This document shows, in pieces, positions 28,892-37,433 of a stretch of 64,000 nucleotides of DNA (positions are counted from its first letter, which is position 1; each line of letters starts with the position of its first letter). A program made the position numbers and the translations under genes. The notes under the pieces are model-generated. The model worked only from the letters and a program-made list of their open reading frames with translations. It was not told the origin of the DNA and did not search any database. The stretch spans positions 1-64,000 of the forward strand of contig NZ_AMYT01000019.1 in NCBI RefSeq assembly GCF_000313915.1, given 5' to 3'. The stretch is from Catellicoccus marimammalium M35/04/3. GTDB lineage: Bacteria > Bacillota > Bacilli > Lactobacillales > Catellicoccaceae.

Positions 28892-29089
28892 TTATAACTT
28901 CTTATTTTTTCTATACAGTAAAATTTCAGCTTTTGCTTTTTCTTTAGCAAAGGAATAATTATGCTGTACCCAATTTTTAATAAAATGATAAACAATAATA
29001 ACCAAATAATCTCTAATATCAGTAACTTTAGCATAAAAAATAAAAAATATAATAACTAAAATAATTAGACAAACAATAAATATTACTAT
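28892..29089 (-). pseudogene. Small membrane protein D of the tandem cluster (type Y), start codon changed to ATA
   Basis: 65 sense codons closely parallel gene A: I/MVIFIV..., a hydrophobic helix, an IVYHFIKNWV segment like FYFIHDWIK in A, and a basic tail ending RKNKKL. At the position of A's ATG this copy has ATA (29087-29089), although AGGAG and the leader are preserved. Either the gene has lost its start or uses a non-standard ATA/ATT start. It is missed by start-codon-based gene finding. Confidence 0.6.
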
Positions 29090-29211
29090 GACCGATCTCC
29101 TACACTACTTTCTGACGTAATCTCTGCTAATAACGTTAAACCTTTCTTTCCATGCCTTTTTGACATTATTACTATATTATATTCACTATTTTACTTAGAG
29201 TCTTTTTTATT
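29071..29211. repeat. 141-bp direct repeat, copy 2
   Basis: Partner of 27884-28024, offset 1187 bp. Contains the start region of gene D, leader, TATAAT (29176-29181) and the end of gene E. Confidence 0.9.
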
Positions 29212-29460
29212 AGCTTTTCGTTTCTTATATTTTTCCATCCATTGTAAAAGGTAAATCGATTTCCAATCTTTTTTAAAACTTTCTATCGAACAATCTAAAC
29301 CTTTTGGTAAATAAATAATGAAATCTAATATACTAAAGAAAAAAGTATAAACGATATTTCCACCTAAAATAAAAAATGGCAGTAATACTAAAAAAAGAAT
29401 AATCGCTAATATGAAATAAAATCCTGTTGAAAAAAAATCACTTACTGATATTAATACCAT
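29191..29460 (-). CDS. Small membrane protein E of the tandem cluster
   Basis: 89 residues. A long hydrophobic N-terminal region with two likely membrane helices (FYFILAIILFLVLLPFFILG and the following stretch) leads to IESFKKDWKSIYLLQWMEKY and a lysine-rich end. The layout (membrane part, aromatic amphipathic segment, basic tail) matches its neighbours. GAGAGGG lies 12 nt before the ATG. Its 3' end falls inside the 141-bp repeat. Unknown function. Confidence 0.6.
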   Translation of the reverse strand: MVLISVSDFFSTGFYFILAIILFLVLLPFFILGGNIVYTFFFSILDFIIYLPKGLDCSIESFKKDWKSIYLLQWMEKYKKRKANKKDSK

Positions 29461-29523
29461 CGATGACTATCCCTCTCTTATCATTTTACTTATAACCACT
29501 TTATTTACTTACTATTCACATTT

Positions 29524-29805
29524 TTATTTTTTCTTTTCTTCTTGTTCTTGATTGCTTCTTTTTTTATCCAAAAATTTTGGTTTATGTGGCAATAAAAATA
29601 CATACCATATATCATTTTTAAGAGTCTGAACAAATTTTTTATGCGCTCTTTCTTTTTCTTCTGCAGATTTATCTTTTCCACCAAAAACATAAACAATAAA
29701 ATATTGTAAAGTATCAGATACAATCAATCCAATATATCTAAGTATAAGTAATATAAAGATACAAATAGCAAAAAATAATATCGCCGCAATAATCTCATCT
29801 ACCAT
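29524..29805 (-). CDS. Small membrane protein F of the tandem cluster
   Basis: 93 residues and the first of the cluster in the direction of transcription. The N-terminal helix (IIAAILFFAICIFILLILRY) and second span (LIVSDTLQYFIVYVF) are followed by a charged cytoplasmic-type region with FVQTLKNDIWYVFLLP and a Lys/Glu-rich tail. GGGAG lies 6 nt before the ATG, the best SD of the group. No promoter is clear upstream; read-through from rbsU past its terminator is possible. Unknown family. Confidence 0.65.
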   Translation of the reverse strand: MVDEIIAAILFFAICIFILLILRYIGLIVSDTLQYFIVYVFGGKDKSAEEKERAHKKFVQTLKNDIWYVFLLPHKPKFLDKKRSNQEQEEKKK

Positions 29806-29896
29806 ACTTTACTCCCTTTCAAATGCTTATTTTTTCCTTTTATTTTTATTTTATCTTCTTTTTTTGTCCATTCTACTATCTTTATTCTTTAGTAAT

Positions 29897-29930
29897 ATAA
29901 AAAATAACCCCTGAACTTTCGGAGGTTATT
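29897..29930 (-). terminator. rbs operon terminator
   Basis: AATAACCTCC/GGGGTTATT hairpin then TTTTTTATAT on the minus strand, 17 bp past the rbsU stop. Confidence 0.85.
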
Positions 29931-29946
29931 CCTTCTAACGATCTGA

Positions 29947-30834
29947 TTAAACGATGACAGTAATTGCAGCGGCACCAATGATAATCGCTAAACCGATAAT
30001 CGTCATAATCATTTCTTTTCTTGTTTTCTTTTGACCTAAGAACCAAATACCTGTTAATGTAGCTAACACAACAGAAGTTTGAGAAAGAATAAATCCTGTA
30101 GCTAACCCATTCATATTTGGTTGTGCTGAAATTAAGTAAGTTAATGCAGCAAAGGCAAAGAAGAAACCAGAAATAATTTGTTTATAAGTAACTCCTTCAG
30201 CAAATGGAGAAGCACCTTTTTCTTTTACCGTTACCCAAATACCATAAACTACACCAACAAGAACCATACCGATAGCTTGTGGTAAAAATGCTTGCATCCC
30301 ATTAATATTTGTCGCTTGAGGTGCAGCAGAATAAGCCCAGTAACCAATTTCACCAATTAAAAGAACAAGCACTGCTTTTTTCAAAGAACCAGCTTCTTCT
30401 TTTGATTTTTTCTCTGACCAAACAGTTAAGTATGCCCCTAAAATAATTAATGCTAGAGCCACAAAACCGATCACTTTATCCATCACAGTAGGCCAATCAT
30501 GTAAAGCTAGAACTCCCCATAAAGAAGCTCCTAATAATTGGAAAGCGGTAGTAATTGGCATCGCGCGAGAAGATCCAATTAAAGTGAAAGAATAAAAAGT
30601 AATAATTTGCGCGCAAGCCCAACCGACACCAGATAAAATAGATAACCATAAATCTTTCCCAGTTGGGAAACCTAAATGCATAATTTGATTATAAATAATA
30701 GCAAAGATTAATGTTCCGATTGTAGAACCTAAAATTTGGTTTACCGGTTTTCCACCAAATTTAGAGGCAATAGTAGGATAAATCCCCCAACCAATCAGTG
30801 GTCCTAATCCGATTAAAATCGCAAAAGTATTCAT
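29947..30834 (-). CDS. rbsU: Ribose/glucose uptake protein RbsU (GRP family)
   Basis: 295 residues and about ten membrane helices of the drug/metabolite (GRP) superfamily. Start MNTFAILIGLGPLIGWGIYP, with GSSRAMPITTAFQLLGAS in the middle and LATGFILSQTSVVLATLTG near the end, as in GlcU/RbsU. In lactobacilli RbsU imports ribose by secondary transport and is linked to rbsD and rbsK, exactly as here (rbsK-rbsD-rbsU). It replaces the ABC-type ribose importer, which is absent from the window. Confidence 0.88.
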   Translation of the reverse strand: MNTFAILIGLGPLIGWGIYPTIASKFGGKPVNQILGSTIGTLIFAIIYNQIMHLGFPTGKDLWLSILSGVGWACAQIITFYSFTLIGSSRAMPITTAFQLLGASLWGVLALHDWPTVMDKVIGFVALALIILGAYLTVWSEKKSKEEAGSLKKAVLVLLIGEIGYWAYSAAPQATNINGMQAFLPQAIGMVLVGVVYGIWVTVKEKGASPFAEGVTYKQIISGFFFAFAALTYLISAQPNMNGLATGFILSQTSVVLATLTGIWFLGQKKTRKEMIMTIIGLAIIIGAAAITVIV

Positions 30835-30851
30835 AAATTCTCCTCTCTTAA

Positions 30852-31247
30852 TTAAAAGACAACGTTACTTTCTAAAATCACATTCGCATAAGGAGTCATT
30901 TCTCCTGTACGAACAAAAGCGTGACAATCATGTAAACGTTCTTTCATTTCAGTATGTGGAATAAAGACAATATCGATGTCTGAAAAACGATTTTCTAATT
31001 CTTTTAAAATCTCAGGATTGTTTTCTTTAATTTCTTCCGCTAAGAAAATACGTTGAACTTCTAGTTCTTCCAAAACATTATCTAATACTTGTAAGAAACT
31101 AGGAACTCCATTTGTAACAGCTAAGTCAATTTTTTCTGTAGTCATAGGTACAGGCATGCCTGCATCACCAATCGCTAACGTATCAAAATGACCCATTTGT
31201 GAAATCACACGAGATAAATCAGAATTAATTACTTTTGTTTTTTTCAT
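30852..31247 (-). CDS. rbsD: D-ribose pyranase
   Basis: 131 residues. Catalyses beta-pyranose to furanose conversion of ribose, feeding ribokinase. N-terminal [20 protein letters not shown] contains the catalytic histidine (His20), and C-terminal [20 protein letters not shown] is the sugar-binding edge of the decamer. Thirteen bp after rbsK. Confidence 0.96.
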   Translation of the reverse strand: MKKTKVINSDLSRVISQMGHFDTLAIGDAGMPVPMTTEKIDLAVTNGVPSFLQVLDNVLEELEVQRIFLAEEIKENNPEILKELENRFSDIDIVFIPHTEMKERLHDCHAFVRTGEMTPYANVILESNVVF

Positions 31248-31260
31248 TTGTCTTTCCTCC

Positions 31261-32169
31261 TTAAGCTTCTAATTCTTCTTTAAATGGAATAGAAGGTTGT
31301 GCACCATAACGTTGTACGGCAATAGAAGAAGCACGGTTCCCAAATTGAATGGCTTCCTCTAAGTTACTTGCATCTGGTTGTAAGCAACTCATAAACGCAC
31401 CAATGAAAGTATCTCCAGCAGCAGTCGTATCTTTAGCATCTACTTTAAAGGCTGGAACGATTCCTTCTTTTTCTTTGGTATGGAAATATGCACCACGACT
31501 ACCTAAAGTAATAATGACCGTTTCTACACCATGATTATGGAATGCTTCCGCACAAGCACGCATATCTGCTTCTGTTTCTACTTTGATGCCAGTTAGTAAT
31601 TCTGCTTCTGTTTCATTTGGAATGACAATATCTGTTAAGTCTAATAACTGACTTGGCACTTCTTTTTTCGCTGGCGCTGGATTCAATACTGTTTTTACCC
31701 CTGCGTTACGTGCGATACGAAATGCTTTTTCAATACAAGCAAGGTCAACTTCAAATTGACTCACTACAAATTGACTGCTTTCAATTAATGAAGCACTTTC
31801 TTCGATATGTTCTGGAGTTAACGCCATATTTGCGCCTCCATAAACTAAGATACGGTTTTCGCTAGCATCGTCCACAATAACAAACGCTTGTCCTGTAACG
31901 GTATCTTCTAAAATACGAATAGCAGAAAGATCCATCCCTTCTTCTCCAAGAAGTTCTAACATCATTTTTCCTTCGTCATCATTTCCTACAGCACCGATGA
32001 AGTGCGTTTCTGAACCTAAACGTTGAATCGCAACAGCTTGGTTGGCTCCTTTCCCACCACCAGCAGAGAATACTTCATGGACATGAATTGTTTCTCCTCC
32101 TTGTGGCATTCTTGGTGTACGAACCATATGGTCCAAGTTAATGCTTCCAACAACGGTTACCTTATTCAT
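31261..32169 (-). CDS. rbsK: Ribokinase
   Basis: 302 residues, PfkB family. [10 protein letters not shown] near residue 40, NPAPAKK and [10 protein letters not shown] in the middle, and [13 protein letters not shown] with the catalytic Asp near residue 250. Makes ribose-5-phosphate from ribose and ATP. First gene of rbsKDU, GGAGGAG SD. No rbsR repressor gene or clear operator is seen beside it. Confidence 0.96.
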   Translation of the reverse strand: MNKVTVVGSINLDHMVRTPRMPQGGETIHVHEVFSAGGGKGANQAVAIQRLGSETHFIGAVGNDDEGKMMLELLGEEGMDLSAIRILEDTVTGQAFVIVDDASENRILVYGGANMALTPEHIEESASLIESSQFVVSQFEVDLACIEKAFRIARNAGVKTVLNPAPAKKEVPSQLLDLTDIVIPNETEAELLTGIKVETEADMRACAEAFHNHGVETVIITLGSRGAYFHTKEKEGIVPAFKVDAKDTTAAGDTFIGAFMSCLQPDASNLEEAIQFGNRASSIAVQRYGAQPSIPFKEELEA

Positions 32170-32201
32170 TTGATTTGCTCCTCCTATTAAAAGATAGTTC
32201 T

Positions 32202-32230
32202 ATTTTAACACTTTTTTTATTTTTAGTTAA
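32202..32230 (-). promoter_or_regulatory. rbsKDU promoter
   Basis: TTAACT (32225-32230), 17 bp, TAAAAT (32202-32207) on the minus strand, 33 bp before rbsK. Confidence 0.6.
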
Positions 32231-32266
32231 GATAAAAAGCGATATCTTTTCATGATATCGCTTTCT
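32231..32266 (-). terminator. truA/ecf operon terminator
   Basis: AAAGCGATATC/GATATCGCTTT hairpin with a TTTTTATC tract on the minus strand, just after truA and directly before the rbs promoter. Confidence 0.85.
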
Positions 32267-32275
32267 TAATGTATT

Positions 32276-33019
32276 TTATTTTTGATATTTTACTTCTTCT
32301 AAGAACAAACCTTCTGGCGGAGCTGCCCATAAAACTTGGGTTTGATCTTTTCTTTCTAAAATTTCTTCTATCGAATCATCGAGACGACCATTCCCTAGAC
32401 GTAGAAGTGTCCCTGTTATTAAACGAACCATTTTGTACAAAAAACCATTCCCATAATAAGTAAAAATGAGTTGATTTTTTATAACATCTTTCTCAATTTG
32501 AATGTCATAAATCGTTCGTACTTTATCTTCCACACTCGTTCCGGTAGCACAAAAACTAGTAAAATCATGAGTCCCGATTAATTGTTGAGCACCAGCTTTC
32601 ATTTTTTCTATATCTAATTCATACGGAAAATGAGCCGCATAACGACGTAAAAAAGGATCACGACTGCGATTTAAGTCGACATAGTAGCGATATACCTTTT
32701 CATGAGGTTGATAACGACAATGAAAGTCATCAGGGACCTCATAAAGATAAGGCACACTGATATCATCTGGAGTTTGCGTGTCTAACGCAAAGCGCAGTTT
32801 TTCCACTGGACGAGCATGAAGTAAATCAAAGTGAATCACTTGACCTCTTGCATGAACGCCAGCATCTGTTCGACCTGAACCATGAACGGTAACCTCTTTT
32901 TTTCCATTTAAACGATACAACGTTTTTTCTAATTCTCCTTGCACCGTTCGTTGTTCTTTTTGGCGTTGGAAACCAAAAAAATCAGTTCCATCATAAGCAA
33001 TGATTGCACAATATCGCAT
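32276..33019 (-). CDS. truA: tRNA pseudouridine(38-40) synthase TruA
   Basis: 247 residues. Catalytic loop GSGRTDAGVHARGQVIHFD with the nucleophile Asp52; N-terminal YDGTDFFGFQRQ and C-terminal GNGFLYKMVRLITGTLL are family hallmarks. Begins one base after the ecfT stop, in the conserved ecfA1-ecfA2-ecfT-truA order. Confidence 0.97.
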   Translation of the reverse strand: MRYCAIIAYDGTDFFGFQRQKEQRTVQGELEKTLYRLNGKKEVTVHGSGRTDAGVHARGQVIHFDLLHARPVEKLRFALDTQTPDDISVPYLYEVPDDFHCRYQPHEKVYRYYVDLNRSRDPFLRRYAAHFPYELDIEKMKAGAQQLIGTHDFTSFCATGTSVEDKVRTIYDIQIEKDVIKNQLIFTYYGNGFLYKMVRLITGTLLRLGNGRLDDSIEEILERKDQTQVLWAAPPEGLFLEEVKYQK

Positions 33020-33020
33020 C

Positions 33021-33818
33021 TTATAACCTACCTAACCATAAAATGAGTGGACACAATAGAATAAAGAAAATAATAGTCCACGTGTCTTTTGTTTGCCAAT
33101 GTAACGCACGATACTTTGTACGTTGGTCTCCTCCTTGGTAACAACGTGCTTCCATCGCGTCTGCTAGTTCTTCTGCACGATTAAAACTAGAAACAAAAAG
33201 CGGAATTAATAAAGGAACCATCGCTTTAATTCGTTGGAATAAACTTCCTTGATCAAACTCTACCCCACGTGCACGTTGCGCATCCATAATTTTATCCGTT
33301 TCATCCATCAAGGTTGGTACAAAGCGCAAAGCAATAGAGAGCATTAACGCAAATTCATGCACTGGCACATGTAATTTTTCTAATGGCCGTAATAACGATT
33401 CACAAGCATCCGCAATGGCAATAGAAGGAGTGGATAACGTTAACAAAGTAGAGATAAAAATAATTAAGACAAAACGCAAAAAGATAAAAATCGCATTTTG
33501 AATTCCTTCTTTCGAGATGGTAATCATGCCCCATTGGAAATAGATTTCACTACCACCAGAAAAAAGCAATTGTAAAAGGACCGTGAATAAAATCAGTCCA
33601 ATCACTGGCTTTAATCCTTTAAAAAAAGTACTCCACTTAATTTTAGATAACGTGATTCCTAATGCTACGACAAGAAACATCACTCCATAGGTCCAAACAT
33701 TATTGCAAAGAAAAATCAAAATAATGAAATAAATCGAAGCTAATAATTTCACCCTTGGATCTAAACGATGCATAAAAGAATTTCCTGGTACATAGCGACC
33801 CAGTAGCATTTTATTCAT
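33021..33818 (-). CDS. ecfT: ECF transporter transmembrane protein EcfT
   Basis: 265 residues with several membrane helices and the two coupling-helix motifs AQRARGVEFD and AMEARCYQGG that contact the ATPases (the second with ARC in place of ARG). It forms the shared energising module of group II ECF vitamin transporters, with substrate-binding S components encoded elsewhere. Overlaps ecfA2 by 8 nt. Confidence 0.95.
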   Translation of the reverse strand: MNKMLLGRYVPGNSFMHRLDPRVKLLASIYFIILIFLCNNVWTYGVMFLVVALGITLSKIKWSTFFKGLKPVIGLILFTVLLQLLFSGGSEIYFQWGMITISKEGIQNAIFIFLRFVLIIFISTLLTLSTPSIAIADACESLLRPLEKLHVPVHEFALMLSIALRFVPTLMDETDKIMDAQRARGVEFDQGSLFQRIKAMVPLLIPLFVSSFNRAEELADAMEARCYQGGDQRTKYRALHWQTKDTWTIIFFILLCPLILWLGRL

Positions 33819-34671
33819 GAGGCTCTCCCCCCTTTGTTAAAATCGTCCGAAATTCTTCTAAAGTAATCGGTAATTGAGGCATTGGCATTCCCCATTCTTT
33901 TAATTGACGAGCAAATTGTGTCACCACCGGCTCATCCAAATGATAGTTTTGTAAAAATTCTTGATCTTGGAATAACTGTTGTGGTGTCATTTCCGCAATT
34001 TTTTCTCCTTGATCCATAACAATAACTTTTTTGGCATATTGAGAAACGTCTTCCATATCATGAGTCACTAAAAGAATCGTCATTCCTGACTCATTTAAAG
34101 TTTGGAATAACTCCATCATCTCTTGATGTCCCCAAGGATCTAGTCCTGCGGCAGGTTCATCTAAAACAAGTACTTCTGGGTTCAAAGATAAAATGCCAGC
34201 AATCGCCACTCGACGCATTTGTCCACCGGAAAGTTCAAAAGGAGAGCGATCATATAATTCTTCATGAATGCCTACTTTTTCTAATGCTTGTTGAGCTTGT
34301 TTTTTAGCTTCTTCTTCTGATAAGCCAAAGTTTTTTGGTCCAAACATTACATCTTTTAGAACCGTTTCTTCAAATAATTGAGCTTCTGGAAATTGGAAGA
34401 CAAGTCCGACTTTTTGTCGTAAAGTACGAAGAGAAACTTGTTTTGGATCTACCGGTAATTGATAGTCTGTACCTAGTTCTAACGTACCTTCATCAGGTTG
34501 TAATAGTCCATTTAACATTTTGACTAACGTAGATTTTCCACTTCCTGTATGACCAACAATGGCAACAAAATCTCCATCTTGAATATCAAAAGAAACATTG
34601 TGAAGAGCACGTTGAGCAAACGGCGTATTTTTTTGATAAACATATCCTATTTGTTTTCCATGTACGTCCAT
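33811..34671 (-). CDS. ecfA2: ECF transporter ATP-binding protein EcfA2
   Basis: 286 residues from the ATG at 34671, preceded by GGGGAG; an ATG 15 nt earlier adds five residues. Walker A GHTGSGKST, Q-loop VFQFPEAQLF, signature LSGGQMRRVAIAG and Walker B VLVLDEPAAGLD. Pairs with EcfA1 as the ATPase heterodimer. The 5' end overlaps ecfA1 by about 25 nt. Confidence 0.95.
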   Translation of the reverse strand: MDVHGKQIGYVYQKNTPFAQRALHNVSFDIQDGDFVAIVGHTGSGKSTLVKMLNGLLQPDEGTLELGTDYQLPVDPKQVSLRTLRQKVGLVFQFPEAQLFEETVLKDVMFGPKNFGLSEEEAKKQAQQALEKVGIHEELYDRSPFELSGGQMRRVAIAGILSLNPEVLVLDEPAAGLDPWGHQEMMELFQTLNESGMTILLVTHDMEDVSQYAKKVIVMDQGEKIAEMTPQQLFQDQEFLQNYHLDEPVVTQFARQLKEWGMPMPQLPITLEEFRTILTKGGEPHE

Positions 34672-35480
34672 AATGCATCTCCCCAATCTTTTAATTTCAA
34701 GCTATTTTTTTGTACTGGAATTCCTTCTTCTTGAAACATCATTTTTAATTGTAGTGGAAAAGCTCGAGCTAAATGATATTTCTCCACCAGCGCTTCATTC
34801 AATAACAATTCTTCTGCTGTACCTTCTTGAGCAATTTTTCCACCATCAAGAACTAAAATGCGATCGGCTAGCATCATTTCATTGACATCATGGGTAATGG
34901 ATAAAATTGTCAAATCTTGATTTTTTCGCAAGTCTTCTAGTAAAGTCAACATTTGTTGCCGACCTTTGGGATCAAGCATACTAGTCGCTTCATCTAAAAT
35001 CAAAATATCAGGAGCTACCGCAATGACCCCAGCTAAAGCCACTCGTTGCTTTTGTCCTCCAGAAAGAAGACTTGGTTCTTTTTTTCGATATTCCCACATT
35101 CCTACTTCTTCTAACGCTGCTTTTACACGCACTTTCATCTCTTCTCTAGGTAATCCTCGATTTTCTAAGCCAAAAGCAACGTCATCTTCTACATTGGCTC
35201 CCACAAATTGATTATCTGGATTTTGAAAGACAATTCCAATATGTTGACGAATTTTCCAGACAGTATCTTCATTCATTTCCATTCCTAGTACTTTGACCGT
35301 TCCTTTTTTAGGAATTAGTAAACCATCAATCAAACGAGAAACCGTAGATTTTCCACTACCATTATTTCCAACTAAGGCTACCCATTCTCCTTTTTGAATT
35401 TGGAAATTTAATTGAGATAAGATCGTTTCTCCCTCATCGTAAGCATATTCAATTTCATTTAATTCGATTATTGATTTCAT
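34647..35480 (-). CDS. ecfA1: ECF transporter ATP-binding protein EcfA1
   Basis: 277 residues. Walker A GNNGSGKST, Q-loop VFQNPDNQFVG, signature LSGGQKQRVALAG, Walker B ILILDEATSMLD and H-loop SITHD. First gene of ecfA1-ecfA2-ecfT-truA. In most Firmicutes this block follows rpoA-rplQ and precedes rplM-rpsI; neither join is kept here. Confidence 0.95.
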   Translation of the reverse strand: MKSIIELNEIEYAYDEGETILSQLNFQIQKGEWVALVGNNGSGKSTVSRLIDGLLIPKKGTVKVLGMEMNEDTVWKIRQHIGIVFQNPDNQFVGANVEDDVAFGLENRGLPREEMKVRVKAALEEVGMWEYRKKEPSLLSGGQKQRVALAGVIAVAPDILILDEATSMLDPKGRQQMLTLLEDLRKNQDLTILSITHDVNEMMLADRILVLDGGKIAQEGTAEELLLNEALVEKYHLARAFPLQLKMMFQEEGIPVQKNSLKLKDWGDALWTYMENK

Positions 35481-35496
35481 TTTTGATCCTTTCTCG

Positions 35497-35528
35497 ATAA
35501 AAAAAGACGTTCCCCATGGGAGCGTCTT
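35497..35528 (-). terminator. Terminator of the TauE operon
   Basis: AAGACGTTCCC/GGGAGCGTCTT hairpin (35504-35528) then T-run on the minus strand, directly after the TauE-like gene. Confidence 0.85.
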
Positions 35529-35529
35529 C

Positions 35530-36300
35530 TTATCCTATAAATAGGTTGATGATATTTAATAATATCACTCCACCGAGTGTTGAAATATATAATTTTTTGA
35601 AGTTTTTCATATTCAAATGTTTTTTAATCAAAATTCCAATGATGGCTCCAACAAAGGCAGAACCCATGAAGACAAGCATTGTGCTAGTTTGATATTGAAT
35701 TTGATGAATATGATCAAAACTCATAATCACTCGAATTGAAACCGATCCCAGAACAGAAATTAGCGAATAACTGGTCGCCTTTTTCAATGGGAATCCTAGT
35801 AACATCATTAATAGTAAAACATTTAATGGTCCGCCTCCAATTCCTAAAAGAATAGAGAAGGCTCCCATAATTGCACCAATACAAAAGATTTTCCATGGTT
35901 TCGTCCATAAGTGTTGGACTGGTTTTCCTTTGCATTGATACCAAATGCCAGCCACGATGGTAATAATCGTTAAGGCAATTTGTAGCTCTTTCATTATACT
36001 TTCTAGACTGCTCAAGCCTAAGTTTAACAAAATGCTACCTGCTAATCCACCCGTTAAGCTTCCAAGGCAGATATACAATGCATCTTTCCCATATTTCGTA
36101 GTTTTCTTCCATTGACTGTAAATAAAAGAAGTAAAACACATCACAATAATAGAAAGATTAGAATAAAATAAAACCGTTTCTAGCGGTAAATGGCTCGCAA
36201 TCGAAACGAGTGGCTTGATAATAATTCCGCCACCCATTCCTGAAAAAGAACCAATAATATTCGCAAAAACAACGATAAAAAAGTAAATCAAATTCATCAT
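35530..36300 (-). CDS. TSUP family permease (TauE/SafE-like)
   Basis: 256 residues with about eight hydrophobic helices and two half-repeats, with the family sequence SFSGMGGGIIIKPLVS at the start and LLGIGGGPLNVLLLMMLLG in the second half. TSUP proteins move sulfite, sulfoacetate, thiosulfate or other organic anions. The start codon overlaps the stop of the upstream DsrE-like gene (36297-36300), which supports a sulfur-related role. Confidence 0.85.
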   Translation of the reverse strand: MMNLIYFFIVVFANIIGSFSGMGGGIIIKPLVSIASHLPLETVLFYSNLSIIVMCFTSFIYSQWKKTTKYGKDALYICLGSLTGGLAGSILLNLGLSSLESIMKELQIALTIITIVAGIWYQCKGKPVQHLWTKPWKIFCIGAIMGAFSILLGIGGGPLNVLLLMMLLGFPLKKATSYSLISVLGSVSIRVIMSFDHIHQIQYQTSTMLVFMGSAFVGAIIGILIKKHLNMKNFKKLYISTLGGVILLNIINLFIG

Positions 36301-36644
36301 GGTTTGATATAACGATATCCTTTATCTTGATACTCAGCCAAAGCAATGACACCATAAGGAACCACTTGGAATTCATTTAAAATTTCTTCTGGCTGAATTG
36401 AAAATTTTAATAACGATTGGTGGCAAGCATTAAAAGCAATTCCTTCTTTAGCTAATTGAGCCACTTCTTTTTTGAATTCTTCTGTTGCAGATTGGGCGAC
36501 GATAGGTTGCACTGCATTTCCTGTTGCTACTAAAGCAACGGATAAATCAGGCACAAGCTCCTTTTTGGCCTCAATCATATGATGTAAGTTCCCAAACAAT
36601 TGACTCCAACGACGTTGATCATCGATATGAAAAACAATTTTCAT
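36297..36644 (-). CDS. DsrE/F-like small sulfur-relay protein
   Basis: 115 residues. The pattern (MKIVFHIDDQRRW..., VALVATGNAV, GIAFNACHQSLLKF with a single central cysteine, then VPYGVIALAEYQDKGY) fits DsrE-like proteins, where that cysteine carries persulfide sulfur. Gene overlap with the TSUP permease suggests they act together on a sulfur compound. No rhodanese or sulfur reductase is nearby. Confidence 0.7.
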   Translation of the reverse strand: MKIVFHIDDQRRWSQLFGNLHHMIEAKKELVPDLSVALVATGNAVQPIVAQSATEEFKKEVAQLAKEGIAFNACHQSLLKFSIQPEEILNEFQVVPYGVIALAEYQDKGYRYIKP

Positions 36645-36665
36645 TTTTAACCGATCCTTTCTTTT

Positions 36666-37433
36666 TTAAACAATGGAGCAACAAGTAATGATGGATAACG
36701 CTAAGAAAAGCGCAATGTAAGTTTCTTGTTCTAAACGTTTCTTATGCGTATTTTTGAAAATATACAGTAATGCTCCAAAATAAACCACAAACAAAATTAA
36801 AGAGATCCACAAGAATGGATGTTTCAAAGCAGTTAAAATCAAGACTACAACACATAACGCTGCTAACACAGTGAACGTAATAAAGTAATTACTTCTTCGA
36901 TTATAGTCTGTATACATAATTTGGTATAACACCCCTTGCATCATAAATAGTAAAAATGGCAAGAAGTATGGGAATAAACCAGAAAAACTTAAAGTAAACG
37001 GTACACCCACTGCCAAAATAATATTAATGATAAATCCTTTGAAGAATCCATTCATAAAACAGTAATAAAAATGATTCATGTACTGCCAATCATTACGATA
37101 CAGTAATGCTTGATACAGTTCATACATCAACAATAAAATCCCAAGAATAAAACGACTTTGACAAGCAATAATGACAATTAATACTAACGAAATGAGTAAC
37201 TTTGTCCCATAAATTGGCCAAGTAAACTGACGTTGATGGTAATACATATTTCGTCCAATTAATTGCCATGCTTCACTAACAATAATATAAAGAATAAGGA
37301 AAAAGAGACCCGATAGCAAAGGAGTTTTCTCTTGAAAATGTTCCACTCCTCCTACCCAAATCATCGCTAACGTATTTAAAAGAATAATGATTGGCATTGC
37401 AACCACGGGTTTTTCTAAAGACCACTTATTCAC
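36666..37433 (-). CDS. Polytopic membrane protein of unknown function
   Basis: About 255 residues with eight to ten hydrophobic segments, no charged motif I recognise, and a cysteine pair at the extreme C-terminus (SIITCCSIV). The start is uncertain. A GTG at 37433 has AGAGG at 9 nt and overlaps the chorismate mutase stop; ATGs at 37442 and 37490 are alternatives with poorer sites. Translational coupling with aroQ is likely. No function assigned. Confidence 0.65.
   Translation of the reverse strand: MNKWSLEKPVVAMPIIILLNTLAMIWVGGVEHFQEKTPLLSGLFFLILYIIVSEAWQLIGRNMYYHQRQFTWPIYGTKLLISLVLIVIIACQSRFILGILLLMYELYQALLYRNDWQYMNHFYYCFMNGFFKGFIINIILAVGVPFTLSFSGLFPYFLPFLLFMMQGVLYQIMYTDYNRRSNYFITFTVLAALCVVVLILTALKHPFLWISLILFVVYFGALLYIFKNTHKKRLEQETYIALFLALSIITCCSIV

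Noticed and set aside
29505-29723. 72-codon minus-strand frame overlapping gene F
   Set aside because: Same strand but different frame from gene F, which has the better SD and membrane-protein pattern.
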